A stretch of DNA of 64,000 nucleotides from Streptomyces sp. HNM0575 (GCF_012726265.1 NZ_JAASAG010000005.1:1-64000); one strand, 5' to 3'; shown: positions 1 through 15,023, numbered from the stretch's first letter. Program-made: numbers and translations. The notes: generated by a model from the sequence alone, not told the origin.

Positions 1-118
1 TTTCGGTGGTCATAGCGTGAGGGAAACGCCCGGTTACTTTCCGAACCCGGAAGCTAAGCCTTACTGCGCCGATGGTACTGCATGCGGGAGCGTGTGGGAG
101 AGTAGGACACCGCCGAAC
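1..118 (+). rRNA. rrf: 5S ribosomal RNA, 5' end cut by the window edge
   Basis: The sequence reads as an actinobacterial 5S rRNA. Helix I strand TTTCGGTGG at the window start pairs with CACCGCCGAAC at 108-118. The conserved internal blocks CCGAACCCGGAAGCTAAGCC and GATGGTACTG are present. One or two bases at the 5' end may lie before the window. It is the last RNA of an rRNA operon; 16S and 23S would lie upstream. A strong hairpin terminator follows at 130-171. Confidence 0.95.
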
Positions 119-129
119 TATTAGTAAAG

Positions 130-173
130 GGGCTGTGGTTCCGGGACTGTTAAGTGCCGGAACCACAGCCCTT
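130..173 (+). terminator. rRNA operon terminator
   Basis: A 15-bp perfect stem (GGGCTGTGGTTCCGG and its complement) closes a loop of about 12 nt and is followed by a short T-rich tail (CTTATT). It lies a few bases after the 5S gene, as expected for the terminator of an rRNA operon. Confidence 0.85.
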
Positions 174-221
174 ATTCATGTGGTCACCGGCAGTTCATTT
201 TCCGCCCTCACCATCGGCGCC

Positions 222-908
222 ATGAGCGCGACTGAGATGACGGGTGTGGGTGTAGGAAGCGGAGACGAGGTCGTGGTGCCGGCCTTCGGCGGGGCCGAAG
301 TGGCAGGCGCTGTAAGGGCGGTGGGGGCCCGCCCTGTGTTCGCGGACATAGATCCGCTGAGCTTCTGCTTGTCCCCGGCGGCTGTCGAAGCGGCCGTGAC
401 GGACCGGACCGTGGCGATCGCGCCCGTACATCTCTTCGGCCACCCCGCGGACATGGTGTGTCTGCGGGAGGTGGCGCAGCGGCGCGGGCTGAAGGTGATC
501 GATCCGGATCCCGGGCCGTCGGTGGTGTCGGTCGATGCGACTCGGCGCCGGCAGTTCGCCGAGTATCTGGAGAGACGACTTCGGGGCGTGGTCATACCCA
601 CAGTGGCTATGGGAGTGCAGCACTCCTTCGATGAGTACGTGGTGCGTGTGCCCGGGAACGGGCGGCCCGACAGGGACGCGTTCAAGAGCGCGCTGCGGGC
701 TCGCGGCGTGGCCTGCTACGTACCCGTGAAGACCCCTGCGCACCGCACGACGGAGTTCCGCAGCGACGTGTGGCTGCCGGAGTCGGAGCGGGCCGCCGCG
801 GAGACGCTGGCGCTTCCGCTTGAGACCTCCATGACGAAGCGCGAACTGCACCGGCTGGTGTCCGCGTGCAACGGGCTCGGCGGGCTGCTGCTCGACGCGG
901 CCTGCTGA
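222..908 (+). CDS. Shortened DegT/DnrJ/EryC1-type aminotransferase-like protein
   Basis: The 228-aa product resembles sugar aminotransferases of the DegT/DnrJ/EryC1/StrS family (PLP fold type I). The N-terminal part has the family pattern DEVVVPAF ... GARPVFADIDP ... AIAPVHLFGHPADM ... RGLKVIDPDPG. The C-terminal part matches the small domain (YVVRV ... FKSALRARGVACYVPV ... LALPLETSMT). Family members are usually 360-400 aa. The central segment that normally carries the Schiff-base lysine is absent: the text passes straight from KVIDPDPGPSVVSVD to the C-terminal domain. I therefore expect it cannot do standard PLP transamination and may be a degenerate or repurposed protein. ATG at 222 was chosen because it follows the rRNA terminator; ATG 237 is an alternative. 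The reading frame is intact, so it is not an obvious pseudogene. Confidence 0.75.
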   Translation: MSATEMTGVGVGSGDEVVVPAFGGAEVAGAVRAVGARPVFADIDPLSFCLSPAAVEAAVTDRTVAIAPVHLFGHPADMVCLREVAQRRGLKVIDPDPGPSVVSVDATRRRQFAEYLERRLRGVVIPTVAMGVQHSFDEYVVRVPGNGRPDRDAFKSALRARGVACYVPVKTPAHRTTEFRSDVWLPESERAAAETLALPLETSMTKRELHRLVSACNGLGGLLLDAAC

Positions 909-1013
909 GGACGTCGGCAGCCGACTGCGCGAGGCAGCGAAGTGGCGGTGGGCGAAGGTACCGGCGGCGGGAGCACCCCGCCGCGTCGGGTAAGATCGTC
1001 GCCGCCGCAGCGC

Positions 1014-1086
1014 GCCCCAATAGCTCAGTCGGCAGAGCGTCTCCATGGTAAGGAGAAGGTCAACGGTTCGATTCCGTTTTGGGGCT
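1014..1086 (+). tRNA. tRNA-Thr (anticodon GGT)
   Basis: A full cloverleaf is visible. The 7-bp acceptor GCCCCAA (1014-1020) pairs with TTGGGGC (1079-1085). The D-arm is AGCTCAGTCGGCAGAGC. The anticodon stem TCTCC/GGAGA encloses loop ATGGTAA with anticodon GGT. The T-arm contains GGTTCGATTCC. CCA is not encoded. It reads ACC, the dominant threonine codon of this genome. Confidence 0.95.
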
Positions 1087-1111
1087 CTCAGCAAGCGAGT
1101 TGGAGTGAAAC

Positions 1112-1146
1112 AGAGGCTTTCGTCGTCGGACGGAAGCCTCTTCTTG
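1112..1146. terminator. Bidirectional hairpin between tRNA-Thr and osaC
   Basis: The inverted repeat GAGGCTTTCGTC...GGACGGAAGCCTC has one G-U pair and is followed by TTCTTGTTTG. It lies between the tRNA and the 3' end of the convergent osaC gene and can terminate transcription from both sides. Confidence 0.7.
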
Positions 1147-1163
1147 TTTGCCTCGTGTGCGGA

Positions 1164-3965
1164 CTACTCCGGCACTCGCATCGCCAGGATCGCCATGTCG
1201 TCCGAAGGCGCTGCGGTCGCGAACCGTTCCACGGCGCGCATGACGCGTGCGGCGACGGCTCCCGCCGTCAGCCCCGTGCAGCTCGTCAGCACGTCGGTGA
1301 GGCCGTCGTCGCCCAACATGCGGGTGCCTTCGCGGCGTTCGGTCACGCCGTCCGTGACACACACCAGGACGTCGCCGGGGTCGAGGAAGACGGTCTGCTC
1401 GTACAGCTCGAGGTCGTCCATGACGCCGAGGAGCGGCTGCGGATCCGCGGCTGGCTCGACGCTGCCGTCCTGGCGGAGGCGCAGCGGAAGCGGGTGGCCC
1501 GCGCAGACGACCTTGAGCTCGGCGCTGCCGTCGTGCTGCGGACGCAACTCCCCGTAGAGCAGGGTCAGGAAGCGACTGCGCGCGCCCTCGTCGAGGATCG
1601 CGGTGTTGAGCCGGTCCAGTACCGCGGGACCGCCCAATCCCTCGCGGGCGAGGAGGCGCAGCGCGTGCCGGGCGAGGCCGGTCACCGCGGCGGCCTCCGG
1701 ACCTGTGCCGCAGACGTCGCCGATGGCGAAGCCGTAGGTGCCCTCGGAGATGTCGAACAGGTCGTAGAAGTCGCCGCCGACCTCGTTGCCCTCGCCTGCC
1801 GCGCGGTAGATGACCTCGACCTCGACTCCGCCGCTGACTTCGGGGAGTTCGGGCGGGAGCAGGCTGCGCTGGAGGGACTGGCTGATCGCCGTGCGCTCCG
1901 AGTAGAGCCTCGCGTTGTCGAGGGCCAGTGCGGCACGGCGGGAGAGGTCTTCGGCGAGTTCGAGGATCTCCTGGCGGAACCGTTCCTCTGCGGGCTTGCC
2001 GAGGGTGAGCATGCCGATGACGCGGTTACGGGCGACAAGGGGGAGGACGACGGTCTCGCCGCCGACTGCCGCCGCCGTGGCGCGAGTCGAGCCCGGCGAG
2101 AGGTGGTGCTCCTCCTCGCCGAGCACCACCGTGCGGAGCGAGCTGCGCAGCGCCGCCGAGTGCGCCGCGTCCGACGGCGCGCTCCACACGCGGGCTCCCG
2201 GAGTGGGCACCGGATCCGGTGGATCGACCTTGTTGAGCAGGGCCTTGAGGTGGTCGATGCGGTCCTCGTCCTCGTGCAGTACGTACGACAGCTTGGGGTC
2301 GGAACCCGGATCGGTGACGGTGTAGACCGCGCACCATGCGGCGAGGGTGGGGACCGTCATCTGTGCCATCAGCGCCAGCGTCTGGTCCCGGTCGAGCGTG
2401 CCGGCCAGCAGGTCGGAGGCCTCGACGAGGAAGGAGAGCGAGCCGCGGCGCAGCCGCTCCAGCTCGGTGAGGCGTGCCCGCTCGACGGCGAGCGCGATGC
2501 GGTCGGCGGCGAACTGGAGGCGCAGCGCCTCCTCGTTCGTGTAGCGGCCCGGCGACTCGGTGGCGACGCCCAGCGAACCCGTCAGGCGGCCCTCGACCTT
2601 GAGCGGGACGGTGACGACGGAACGCATGCCGGTGCCCGCGAGCAGCGGGACGGCGCCCGGGACGACCGTGAGGTCTTCGTGCACGGAGGGCATGCGCGCC
2701 GAGCCGTAGCGTCCGGTGCCTGCCTCGACCGGTACGCGGGCGAAGCGCTGACGCGCGGACGGCAGGCCGGTGGACGCGCGTACTTCGAGCTCGGTCTCGT
2801 CGTCCGTGGCCAGCAGCAGGTAGGCGGAGTCGCCGTCGAGCATGTCGCGTGCCCGCTCGACTGTTCGCTGGAGCAAGCCGTCCAGGTCGTCCGGGGCCGG
2901 AGAACCGATGAAGATTTCGAAGGGGTCGATGGGACCCTCTCCGGTTTCCTGGCGGCTCGCGGAGTCCGGTGCCGGGCTGCGCAACGGGGACTGGAGTACG
3001 GCACGTTCATGGTCGCGTACGAGCAGGCACACCGTGGACGGCTCTCCGTCGCTGTCCCGCACGCGCAGGTGGGAGGCGTAGACGGGGATCGTACGTCCGT
3101 CGGCGTCGCGCAGCCCGTACGAGCCCTCCCAGCGGGAGAGCTGGAGCGCCTCGGCGATGCCCGTGCTGGTGCCAGGGGTGTGGGGCCAGGCGGCGAAGTC
3201 GGTGAGGGGCTTGCCGGTGACCTGCTCGGCCGGGTATCCGAAGAGCTGCTGCGCGTCCTCGTTCCAGGCGGCGATCGCGCCCTGGCGGTCGACCTGGATC
3301 ACGGCCACGTGCACGCGGGCGTCCGCGACGGGGAGCGCGTCGTCGGGCAGCGCGGGACCGGCGGCACGGGTGCCGACGGGACGTTCCGGCAGGTCGAGGC
3401 TGAACCAGACGCGCTTGTCGGCGGCCGTGTAGTCGACGCCCCAGTGGGAGGCGAGCGCTGCGCACAGCAGCAGGCCGCGGCCGCCTTCGCGGTCGGGGCT
3501 GCCGAGGACGTGCGCCGGGTCCTGGAGCGGCAGTTCGCGCTCGGGATAGCGGTCGACGACCTCGATGCGGACGCTCTCGCCGTCGCGCAGGCACACGACT
3601 TCGGCGGCCGTGCCGGCGTGCACCACCGCGTTGGTGACGAGCTCGCTGGTCAGGACGACGGCATCGTCGACGATGTCGCCCAGGCCCCAGCCCTGGAGGG
3701 TGTCCCGTACGAAGGCACGGGCCGTCGCGACGGAACGTCCGACAGGCTCGAACGTGGCCGCTGCCCTCGCGGTGATCACTCGTCTCCCCTTGTATCGATG
3801 CTCGCTGCCCGCCCGCGCACCGTCCGCGCCCGGAGGGGCGTGCCGTGCAGCGATGACGGGTGCTGCCGGGCTGCCGGCCACGGGGCCGTCCCCGTCGCCG
3901 TTCGGGAGACTCATGCCGCCGTCCGCGACTGTGCCCCCGCGCTCGGCGCTGTGCTCTTGCGTCAC
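1164..3965 (-). CDS. osaC: Multidomain stress regulator: RsbW-like ATPase, PAS, two GAF domains and PP2C phosphatase (OsaC-type)
   Basis: The product is 933 aa. Domain order is an anti-sigma-type HATPase (about residues 70-190; SELVTNAVVHAG and GGRGLLL boxes), PAS (about 215-330), two GAF domains (about 375-540 and 560-710), and a SpoIIE/RsbU PP2C-type Ser/Thr phosphatase (about 725-930; GGDFYDLF, GDVCGTG, CVTDGVTE, SDDMAIL). The GTG start at 3965 has GGAGGGG 8 nt upstream; ATG 3992 and ATG 3914 are alternatives. The gene diverges from the osaA-like kinase gene. In S. coelicolor, OsaC (SCO5747) has this architecture and modulates the osmotic-stress sigma factor SigB. I infer the same job here from architecture and context. 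The ORF stays open upstream to 4502, but that part overlaps the divergent gene and is not family-like. Confidence 0.88.
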   Translation of the reverse strand: MTQEHSAERGGTVADGGMSLPNGDGDGPVAGSPAAPVIAARHAPPGADGARAGSEHRYKGRRVITARAAATFEPVGRSVATARAFVRDTLQGWGLGDIVDDAVVLTSELVTNAVVHAGTAAEVVCLRDGESVRIEVVDRYPERELPLQDPAHVLGSPDREGGRGLLLCAALASHWGVDYTAADKRVWFSLDLPERPVGTRAAGPALPDDALPVADARVHVAVIQVDRQGAIAAWNEDAQQLFGYPAEQVTGKPLTDFAAWPHTPGTSTGIAEALQLSRWEGSYGLRDADGRTIPVYASHLRVRDSDGEPSTVCLLVRDHERAVLQSPLRSPAPDSASRQETGEGPIDPFEIFIGSPAPDDLDGLLQRTVERARDMLDGDSAYLLLATDDETELEVRASTGLPSARQRFARVPVEAGTGRYGSARMPSVHEDLTVVPGAVPLLAGTGMRSVVTVPLKVEGRLTGSLGVATESPGRYTNEEALRLQFAADRIALAVERARLTELERLRRGSLSFLVEASDLLAGTLDRDQTLALMAQMTVPTLAAWCAVYTVTDPGSDPKLSYVLHEDEDRIDHLKALLNKVDPPDPVPTPGARVWSAPSDAAHSAALRSSLRTVVLGEEEHHLSPGSTRATAAAVGGETVVLPLVARNRVIGMLTLGKPAEERFRQEILELAEDLSRRAALALDNARLYSERTAISQSLQRSLLPPELPEVSGGVEVEVIYRAAGEGNEVGGDFYDLFDISEGTYGFAIGDVCGTGPEAAAVTGLARHALRLLAREGLGGPAVLDRLNTAILDEGARSRFLTLLYGELRPQHDGSAELKVVCAGHPLPLRLRQDGSVEPAADPQPLLGVMDDLELYEQTVFLDPGDVLVCVTDGVTERREGTRMLGDDGLTDVLTSCTGLTAGAVAARVMRAVERFATAAPSDDMAILAMRVPE

Positions 3966-4277
3966 CCGCGGCGCCCCTCCGTTGCCTTTCATGCTCTCGC
4001 AGCTGCCCCGCCCCGTTCGTGCGCTTCCACACGATTCGCACTTTTCGTTGCTCTGCCCGCAACACGGGACGGATGGACAGCCGGAAGCCAGGTTACTTAC
4101 GTTCGCAGTGTGCGCGGGTGCCGGATCCAGTGTGTTTTCCGTCCGGGGTGTGTGGAGAGCCGTGTGCCATGCTGCCGAACTGTTATCGCCTGGTTCGGGC
4201 AGGGTGAAACACTGGGAAGGCTCGAAGCGAAAGCCCGGGTATGACGGCAGGACGGTCGACCCTTCGGGAGGGACACG
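3966..4277. promoter_or_regulatory. Divergent control region between osaC and osaA
   Basis: These 312 bp hold no gene I can support. They must carry the promoters of both divergent genes. The clear translation signals are GGAGGGG before the osaC GTG, just inside the left edge, and GGAGGG at 4267-4272 before the osaA GTG. A GGGTAT at about 4235 resembles the -10 element of SigB-type promoters, but I see no convincing -35 partner at the right distance, so I do not call a promoter. Confidence 0.5.
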
Positions 4278-9977
<5,700 letters not shown>

Positions 9978-10223
9978 TGTGGCACGGTGCTGGTAGCGGC
10001 CGGGCGCTGACACAGTGTGTCCAAGGCGTGTGGAAGTGCGGACGACCGGGAACCTTTCGGTCTCTTGAGGCGTTTCCGCTGTGTGCACAGTGACATCACG
10101 GTGACAGGGTGTGGCGAACACCGGCGTGCGGCTACGATGACCCGCACAAGGACGGGCGGCGCTGTGGATGAGCGGCCCCCACGGGCGGCGTCGGACAGAC
10201 TGCCGGGGCGAGGAGGACGGGCC

Positions 10224-10934
10224 ATGGTGCAGAAGGCCAAGATCCTCCTGGTCGATGACCGGCCGGAGAATCTGCTGGCGCTGGAGGCCATTCTCTCCGC
10301 GCTCGATCAGACACTGGTGCGGGCATCGTCAGGGGAGGAAGCGCTCAAGGCGCTGCTGACGGACGACTTCGCGGTCATTCTGCTCGATGTGCAGATGCCG
10401 GGCATGGACGGCTTCGAGACGGCGGCCCACATCAAGCGCCGGGAGCGTACGCGCGACATCCCGATCATCTTCCTGACGGCCATCAACCATGGACCGCACC
10501 ACACCTTCCGCGGTTATGCGGCAGGTGCGGTGGACTACATCTCCAAGCCGTTCGACCCGTGGGTGCTGCGCGCGAAGGTCTCCGTCTTCGTCGAGCTGTA
10601 CATGAAGAACGTTCAGCTGCGGGAGCAGGCCTCGCTGCTGCGGCGGCAGTTGGAGAACGGCAGCGGCGCGGGGCAGACGGCCGCCGAGAGCACGGAGCAG
10701 GAGGAGGAAGGCACCGAGCCGCCCGGGCTCCTGGCCGAGCTCTCCGCCCGTCTCGCGGCCGTCGAGGAGCAGGCCGAGGCGCTCTCCAAGCAGCTGGGCG
10801 ACAGCGCCGAGTCGGCTACCGTCGCCACGGCCGCGCATCTCGAACGTAAGATCACCGGGCTTCGCAGGGCGCTGGACGCCCTGGAGCCGGGAGCGGGCGG
10901 CGGAGCCTCCGCGCAGGTCCCATCGCAGAACTGA
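10224..10934 (+). CDS. osaB: Response regulator without DNA-binding domain (OsaB-type)
   Basis: The product is 236 aa. An N-terminal receiver (about residues 3-125) has the acidic pair in LVDDRPENLLAL, phosphoacceptor D55 (VILLDVQMPGMDG), T in IFLTAI and K in SKPFD. The remaining 110 aa are helical and likely coiled coil (LRRQLE, LSARLAAVEEQAEALSKQL). No HTH is visible, so output is probably by protein contact. ATG 10224 has AGGAGG 8 nt upstream. It lies 247 bp after the osaA kinase gene and is its likely partner. S. coelicolor OsaB (SCO5749) is needed to resume aerial growth under osmotic stress. The gap from 9978 to 10223 may carry its own promoter. Confidence 0.9.
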   Translation: MVQKAKILLVDDRPENLLALEAILSALDQTLVRASSGEEALKALLTDDFAVILLDVQMPGMDGFETAAHIKRRERTRDIPIIFLTAINHGPHHTFRGYAAGAVDYISKPFDPWVLRAKVSVFVELYMKNVQLREQASLLRRQLENGSGAGQTAAESTEQEEEGTEPPGLLAELSARLAAVEEQAEALSKQLGDSAESATVATAAHLERKITGLRRALDALEPGAGGGASAQVPSQN

Positions 10935-11099
10935 CCCGTACCGGCAGGGGAGTTCGCGGAGGTGCGCGGCCGCGGCTGAAACCCCGTCAGCGTTGCCGGC
11001 CCGGCCCCGGCCGGCCGCGCGGAGGCGGTACGGAGCATCACGCCCGCGCCGCACGGCCGTTCGTGCCCTGACCGCCCCGACGACGGTAACCTCACCACC

Positions 11100-13886
11100 A
11101 TGGCCTCTCGTACGTCCGGCGCCGGAAAGGCAGCCAAGAAAGCGCCCGCGAAGAAGGCTGCCGCGAAGAAGGCGCCGGCGAAGCAGGCCAACGCCAGGAA
11201 GACGGCGGCCAAGAAGCCGGCGCCCAAGGGGAAGGCCAAAGCGGCGCGCAAGCCTGCTCCTTCACCCACCGGCGGCGTCTACCGGCTGGTGCGCGCCTGC
11301 TGGCTGGGCGTCGCACATACCGTCGGGGCGCTCTTCCGCGGCATAGGGCGCAGCACCAAGGGTCTCGACCCGGCCCACCGCAAGGACGGCCTGGCGCTGC
11401 TGCTGTTCGGTATCGCCCTGGTGGTCGCGGCGGGCACCTGGTCCAACCTCAAGGGCACCGTCGGCGACCTCGTCAAGATGCTGATCACCGGCGCCTTCGG
11501 ACGGCTCGATCTGCTGGTGCCGGTACTCCTCGGCGTGATCGCCGTACGGCTCATCCGGCACCCGGAGAAGCCGGAGGCCAACGGCCGTATCGTCGTGGGG
11601 CTTTCGGCGCTCGTCATCGGCGGCCTGGGGCTGGTGCACATCGCGTGCGGCGCGCCGGGCCGGGGCGCGGGCGAGAGCGCGATCCAGGATTCGGGCGGGC
11701 TCATCGGCTGGGCGGCTTCGCGGCCTCTCATCGAGACGGTCGGCGGGGCGCTGGCGTTGCCGCTGCTGGTGCTGGTCGCCCTCTTCGGGCTGCTGGTGGT
11801 CACCGCCACCCCCGTCAACGCGATTCCGCGGCGGCTGCGCGCCCTCGCCGTACGACTCGGGCTCGCCGATCCCCCTGCCGCGGCAAGGGAGTTCGGGGAC
11901 GACGAGGACGAGGCGGAGCGCACCGCGGGCCCGGGACGCGGGCGCGCCCACAGCATGCGCAAGGAGTACATCGACCCCGCGCAGGCGGAGAAGGCGGCCC
12001 TGGACAGCCGCCGGTCCGCGCGCAAGGGCCGTGCGCGCCGCGGCGGCACCGCCGCGGGTGCCGCGGGACGGGGCGACGAGTCGGTGGACCTGGCCGCGGG
12101 CGCCGCGGCATCGCTCGACGGAGCGCTGCTGCACGGCGTGCAGCCTTCGCCGCTCGTAGCGGATCTGAGCAGCGGCGTCTCGTCCGGCGAGCGGCGCAAG
12201 GCAGCCGAGGGGGCCGGGAGCGACGGCGAGGGCGGCGACGCCTCGCCGACGGACTCCGACGTGTCTCCGCCCGGTACGCGGCGGGGGAGCCCGCGAGGGG
12301 GTGCCGCCCGCCGCGAGGACACCCCCGTCCCCGATCTGACGAAGTCACCACCGGCGCAGCGCGATCCCGAGGCGCTGCCGCCGCGTGCCGAACAGCTCCA
12401 GCTCTCCGGCGACATCACCTACTCGCTGCCCTCCCTCGACCTTCTGGAACGGGGCGGCCCGGGACGTACGCGCAGTGCGGCCAACGACCGGGTCGTGGAG
12501 CAACTGACCAACGTCTTCACCGAGTTCAAGGTGGACGCCGCCGTCACCGGCTTCACCCGCGGGCCGACCGTCACCCGTTACGTGATCGAGCTGGGTCCCG
12601 CGGTGAAGGTCGAGAAGATCACGGCACTGACGAAGAACATCGCCCTGGCCGTGGCCAGTCCGGACGTGCGGATCATCAGTCCCATCCCGGGCAAGTCCGC
12701 GGTCGGCATCGAAATCCCCAACAGCGACCGGGAGATGGTCAATCTCGGTGACGTGCTGCGCTCCGCCGAGTCCTCCGGCGAGGAGCACCCGATGCTCGTC
12801 GGTCTCGGCAAGGACGTCGAGGGGGGTTATGTCTCGGCCAATCTCGCCCAGATGCCGCACATACTGATCGCGGGCGCCACGGGCTCCGGCAAGTCCTCGT
12901 GCATCAACTGCCTCATCACCTCTGTCCTGGCCCGTGCCACCCCGGAGGACGTACGCATGGTGCTGGTCGACCCCAAGCGGGTCGAACTCACCGCATACGA
13001 AGGCATTCCGCACCTCATCACGCCCATCATCACCAACCCGAAGAAGGCCGCCGAGGCGCTCCAGTGGGTCGTGCGCGAGATGGATCTGCGCTACGACGAC
13101 CTGGCCGCGTACGGCTACCGCCACATCGACGACTTCAACTCGGCGGTGCGCAGCGGGAAGGCCACGGCGCCGGAGGGCAGCGAGCGCGAACTGGCGCCGT
13201 ATCCCTATCTCCTCGTCATCGTCGACGAGTTGGCGGACCTGATGATGGTGGCGCCGCGGGACGTCGAGGACGCGATCGTCCGGATCACACAGCTCGCGCG
13301 TGCCGCGGGCATCCATCTGGTGCTGGCCACGCAGCGCCCCTCCGTCGACGTCGTCACCGGCCTGATCAAGGCCAATGTGCCGTCCCGGCTGGGCTTTTCC
13401 ACCTCCTCCCTAGCCGACAGCCGCGTCATCCTCGACCAGGCCGGTGCCGAGAAGCTGATCGGCAAGGGGGACGCGCTCTTCCTTCCGATGGGCGCGAACA
13501 AGCCGGTCCGGATGCAGGGAGCGTTCGTCGGCGAGGAGGAGATCCACGGGGTCGTCACCCACTGCAAGGAGCAGATGTCCCCGGTCTTCCGGGACGACGT
13601 GGTCGTCGGGCAGAGCAAGAAGAAGGAGATCGACGAGGAGATCGGCGACGATCTGGACCTGCTGTGCCAGGCCGCCGAGCTGGTCGTTTCCACGCAGTTC
13701 GGCTCGACGTCGATGCTCCAGCGGAAGCTGCGGGTGGGCTTCGCCAAGGCGGGCCGGCTGATGGACCTGATGGAGTCGCGCGGGGTGGTCGGGCCGAGCG
13801 AGGGCTCGAAGGCACGTGACGTGTTGATCAAGCCCGACGAACTCGATGGTGTGCTGGCCGTGATCCGCGGGGAGTCTCACCCGTAA
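11100..13886 (+). CDS. ftsK: DNA translocase FtsK/SpoIIIE
   Basis: This septal ATP-driven DNA pump clears chromosomes from closing (sporulation) septa. The product is 928 aa. The N-terminus is extremely K/A/P-rich (residues 10-60, basic). About four transmembrane segments follow (about 95-260), then a disordered linker (about 265-430). The motor has an alpha/beta core with Walker A GATGSGKSS (K598) and Walker B LLVIVDELADL. It is followed by ATQRPSVDVVTGLIKAN. The C-terminal gamma winged helix (FGSTSMLQRKLRVGFAKAGR) reads KOPS-type polarity sequences in relatives. The length is typical for Streptomyces FtsK. ATG 11100 has no strong Shine-Dalgarno but begins the conserved basic N-terminus. Confidence 0.95.
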   Translation: MASRTSGAGKAAKKAPAKKAAAKKAPAKQANARKTAAKKPAPKGKAKAARKPAPSPTGGVYRLVRACWLGVAHTVGALFRGIGRSTKGLDPAHRKDGLALLLFGIALVVAAGTWSNLKGTVGDLVKMLITGAFGRLDLLVPVLLGVIAVRLIRHPEKPEANGRIVVGLSALVIGGLGLVHIACGAPGRGAGESAIQDSGGLIGWAASRPLIETVGGALALPLLVLVALFGLLVVTATPVNAIPRRLRALAVRLGLADPPAAAREFGDDEDEAERTAGPGRGRAHSMRKEYIDPAQAEKAALDSRRSARKGRARRGGTAAGAAGRGDESVDLAAGAAASLDGALLHGVQPSPLVADLSSGVSSGERRKAAEGAGSDGEGGDASPTDSDVSPPGTRRGSPRGGAARREDTPVPDLTKSPPAQRDPEALPPRAEQLQLSGDITYSLPSLDLLERGGPGRTRSAANDRVVEQLTNVFTEFKVDAAVTGFTRGPTVTRYVIELGPAVKVEKITALTKNIALAVASPDVRIISPIPGKSAVGIEIPNSDREMVNLGDVLRSAESSGEEHPMLVGLGKDVEGGYVSANLAQMPHILIAGATGSGKSSCINCLITSVLARATPEDVRMVLVDPKRVELTAYEGIPHLITPIITNPKKAAEALQWVVREMDLRYDDLAAYGYRHIDDFNSAVRSGKATAPEGSERELAPYPYLLVIVDELADLMMVAPRDVEDAIVRITQLARAAGIHLVLATQRPSVDVVTGLIKANVPSRLGFSTSSLADSRVILDQAGAEKLIGKGDALFLPMGANKPVRMQGAFVGEEEIHGVVTHCKEQMSPVFRDDVVVGQSKKKEIDEEIGDDLDLLCQAAELVVSTQFGSTSMLQRKLRVGFAKAGRLMDLMESRGVVGPSEGSKARDVLIKPDELDGVLAVIRGESHP

Positions 13887-14005
13887 GGACGAGTGAGGCA
13901 ACCGTTTCCCGGGCGTATAAGTCAAGTTGGAGACGGGAGCGGGCAGAGGTGTCCGAAGTCAGGCGGTACGACGATCCTGATGGCGTACAAAGTTCGTCCG
14001 CCCGC

Positions 14006-14036
14006 TTGCCCCACTCTTTTGCCCCGCCCCTAGACT
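14006..14036 (+). promoter_or_regulatory. Candidate vegetative promoter of the RodZ-like gene
   Basis: TTGCCC at 14006-14011 and TAGACT at 14031-14036 are spaced 19 bp and lie about 40 nt before the GTG start. TAGACT fits the TAGRNT consensus of the main actinobacterial sigma factor. The -35 box is only fair and the spacing slightly long. Confidence 0.45.
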
Positions 14037-14076
14037 GAACGTCCAGCAGGTGGCTACACGCTCGAAAGGCGCCCCC

Positions 14077-14898
14077 GTGTCCATCGGCAACGAAGCGGAA
14101 GAGGACCGTCCAACGGTCGGTCAAGCCCTCCGACAAGCCCGTATCGAAGCACGGCTGACGGTCGACGAAGTCAGTACGTCTACGAGAGTGCGCGTCCCCA
14201 TTGTGCAGGCGATCGAAGCGGACGACTTCTCCCGTTGCGGCGGGGACGTCTACGCCCGCGGGCACGTCCGCACACTGGCCAGAGAAGTCGGTCTGGACCC
14301 ACAGGAACTCGTCGCGCAGTACGACGAGGAACACGGGGGAAGACCGCAGCCGACCCCGCCTGCCGCCCTCTTCGAAGCGGAGCGGATCCGCCCGGAGCGG
14401 CGCAGGCCCAACTGGACGGCCGCGATGGTCGCCGCGATCGTCGCGGTGGTCGGGTTCGTGGGCTTCACCCTCGTCGGGGGAGGCGGTGGCTCCGAGCCGT
14501 CCAAGGCGAAGGAGACCCCCTCAGCGAGGCCGACGGAGACGGACACCCCCTCCAGGCCGCCCGAGACCTCGCCCCCCGAGGACCAGAAGCCGTCCGAGAC
14601 CGTCGCGCCGTCCGACAGCGCCATCGCCGCGGCTCCGGCCGACAAGGTGACTGTCCAGATGACGGCGGAGAAGGACGTCTGGATCTCCGCACGTGACCAC
14701 AACGGGCGCCTGGTCCACGAAGGCGTGCTGAAGAACGGCAAGAGCAAGGTCTTCACCGACGACAAGCGCATCAGCCTCGTGCTCGGCAACGCCGGCGGCG
14801 TGAAGCTCTACGTCAACGGCAAAGAGGTCAGGAACGTCGGCGAAGAAGGCCAGGTACAGCGCGTCAGCTACACCCGGGGCGATCCGGAAGCCGGCTAG
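14077..14898 (+). CDS. RodZ-like helix-turn-helix membrane protein (DUF4115)
   Basis: The product is 273 aa. The N-terminal HTH_25/RodZ-type helix-turn-helix (about residues 15-85: TVGQALRQARIEARLTVDEV ... IVQAIEADDF) is cytoplasmic. A single membrane helix (about 115-140, AAMVAAIVAVVGFVGFTLV) precedes a P/S/T/E-rich stalk and an external C-terminal beta domain of DUF4115 type (DKVTVQMTAEKDVWISARD to the end). RodZ relatives link the cytoskeleton to wall growth; in actinomycetes without classical rod MreB elongation the role is unclear. The GTG at 14077 has GAAAGG upstream; GTG 14050 in the same frame is an alternative. It lies between ftsK and rimO, a conserved position in streptomycetes as I recall. 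Confidence 0.85.
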   Translation: MSIGNEAEEDRPTVGQALRQARIEARLTVDEVSTSTRVRVPIVQAIEADDFSRCGGDVYARGHVRTLAREVGLDPQELVAQYDEEHGGRPQPTPPAALFEAERIRPERRRPNWTAAMVAAIVAVVGFVGFTLVGGGGGSEPSKAKETPSARPTETDTPSRPPETSPPEDQKPSETVAPSDSAIAAAPADKVTVQMTAEKDVWISARDHNGRLVHEGVLKNGKSKVFTDDKRISLVLGNAGGVKLYVNGKEVRNVGEEGQVQRVSYTRGDPEAG

Positions 14899-15023
14899 GT
14901 CCGCGGATCCGTCGCATCCGCGGTCCGGCCGCGAAGCGACGTGACCATCTGTCGACCCGTCGACAGGTCGGACTCCCTGACCTGGGCACCGGCGCCCGGT
15001 ACCGCAGGGTCTCGGCCCCAGCG

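Noticed and set aside
942..4244. A 1100-codon plus-strand frame opposite osaC
   Set aside because: It is the high-GC antisense shadow of osaC, has no family-like content and runs through the tRNA gene.
4225..4245. GGGTAT as a SigB-type promoter for osaA
   Set aside because: No matching -35 element at 14-16 bp spacing was found.
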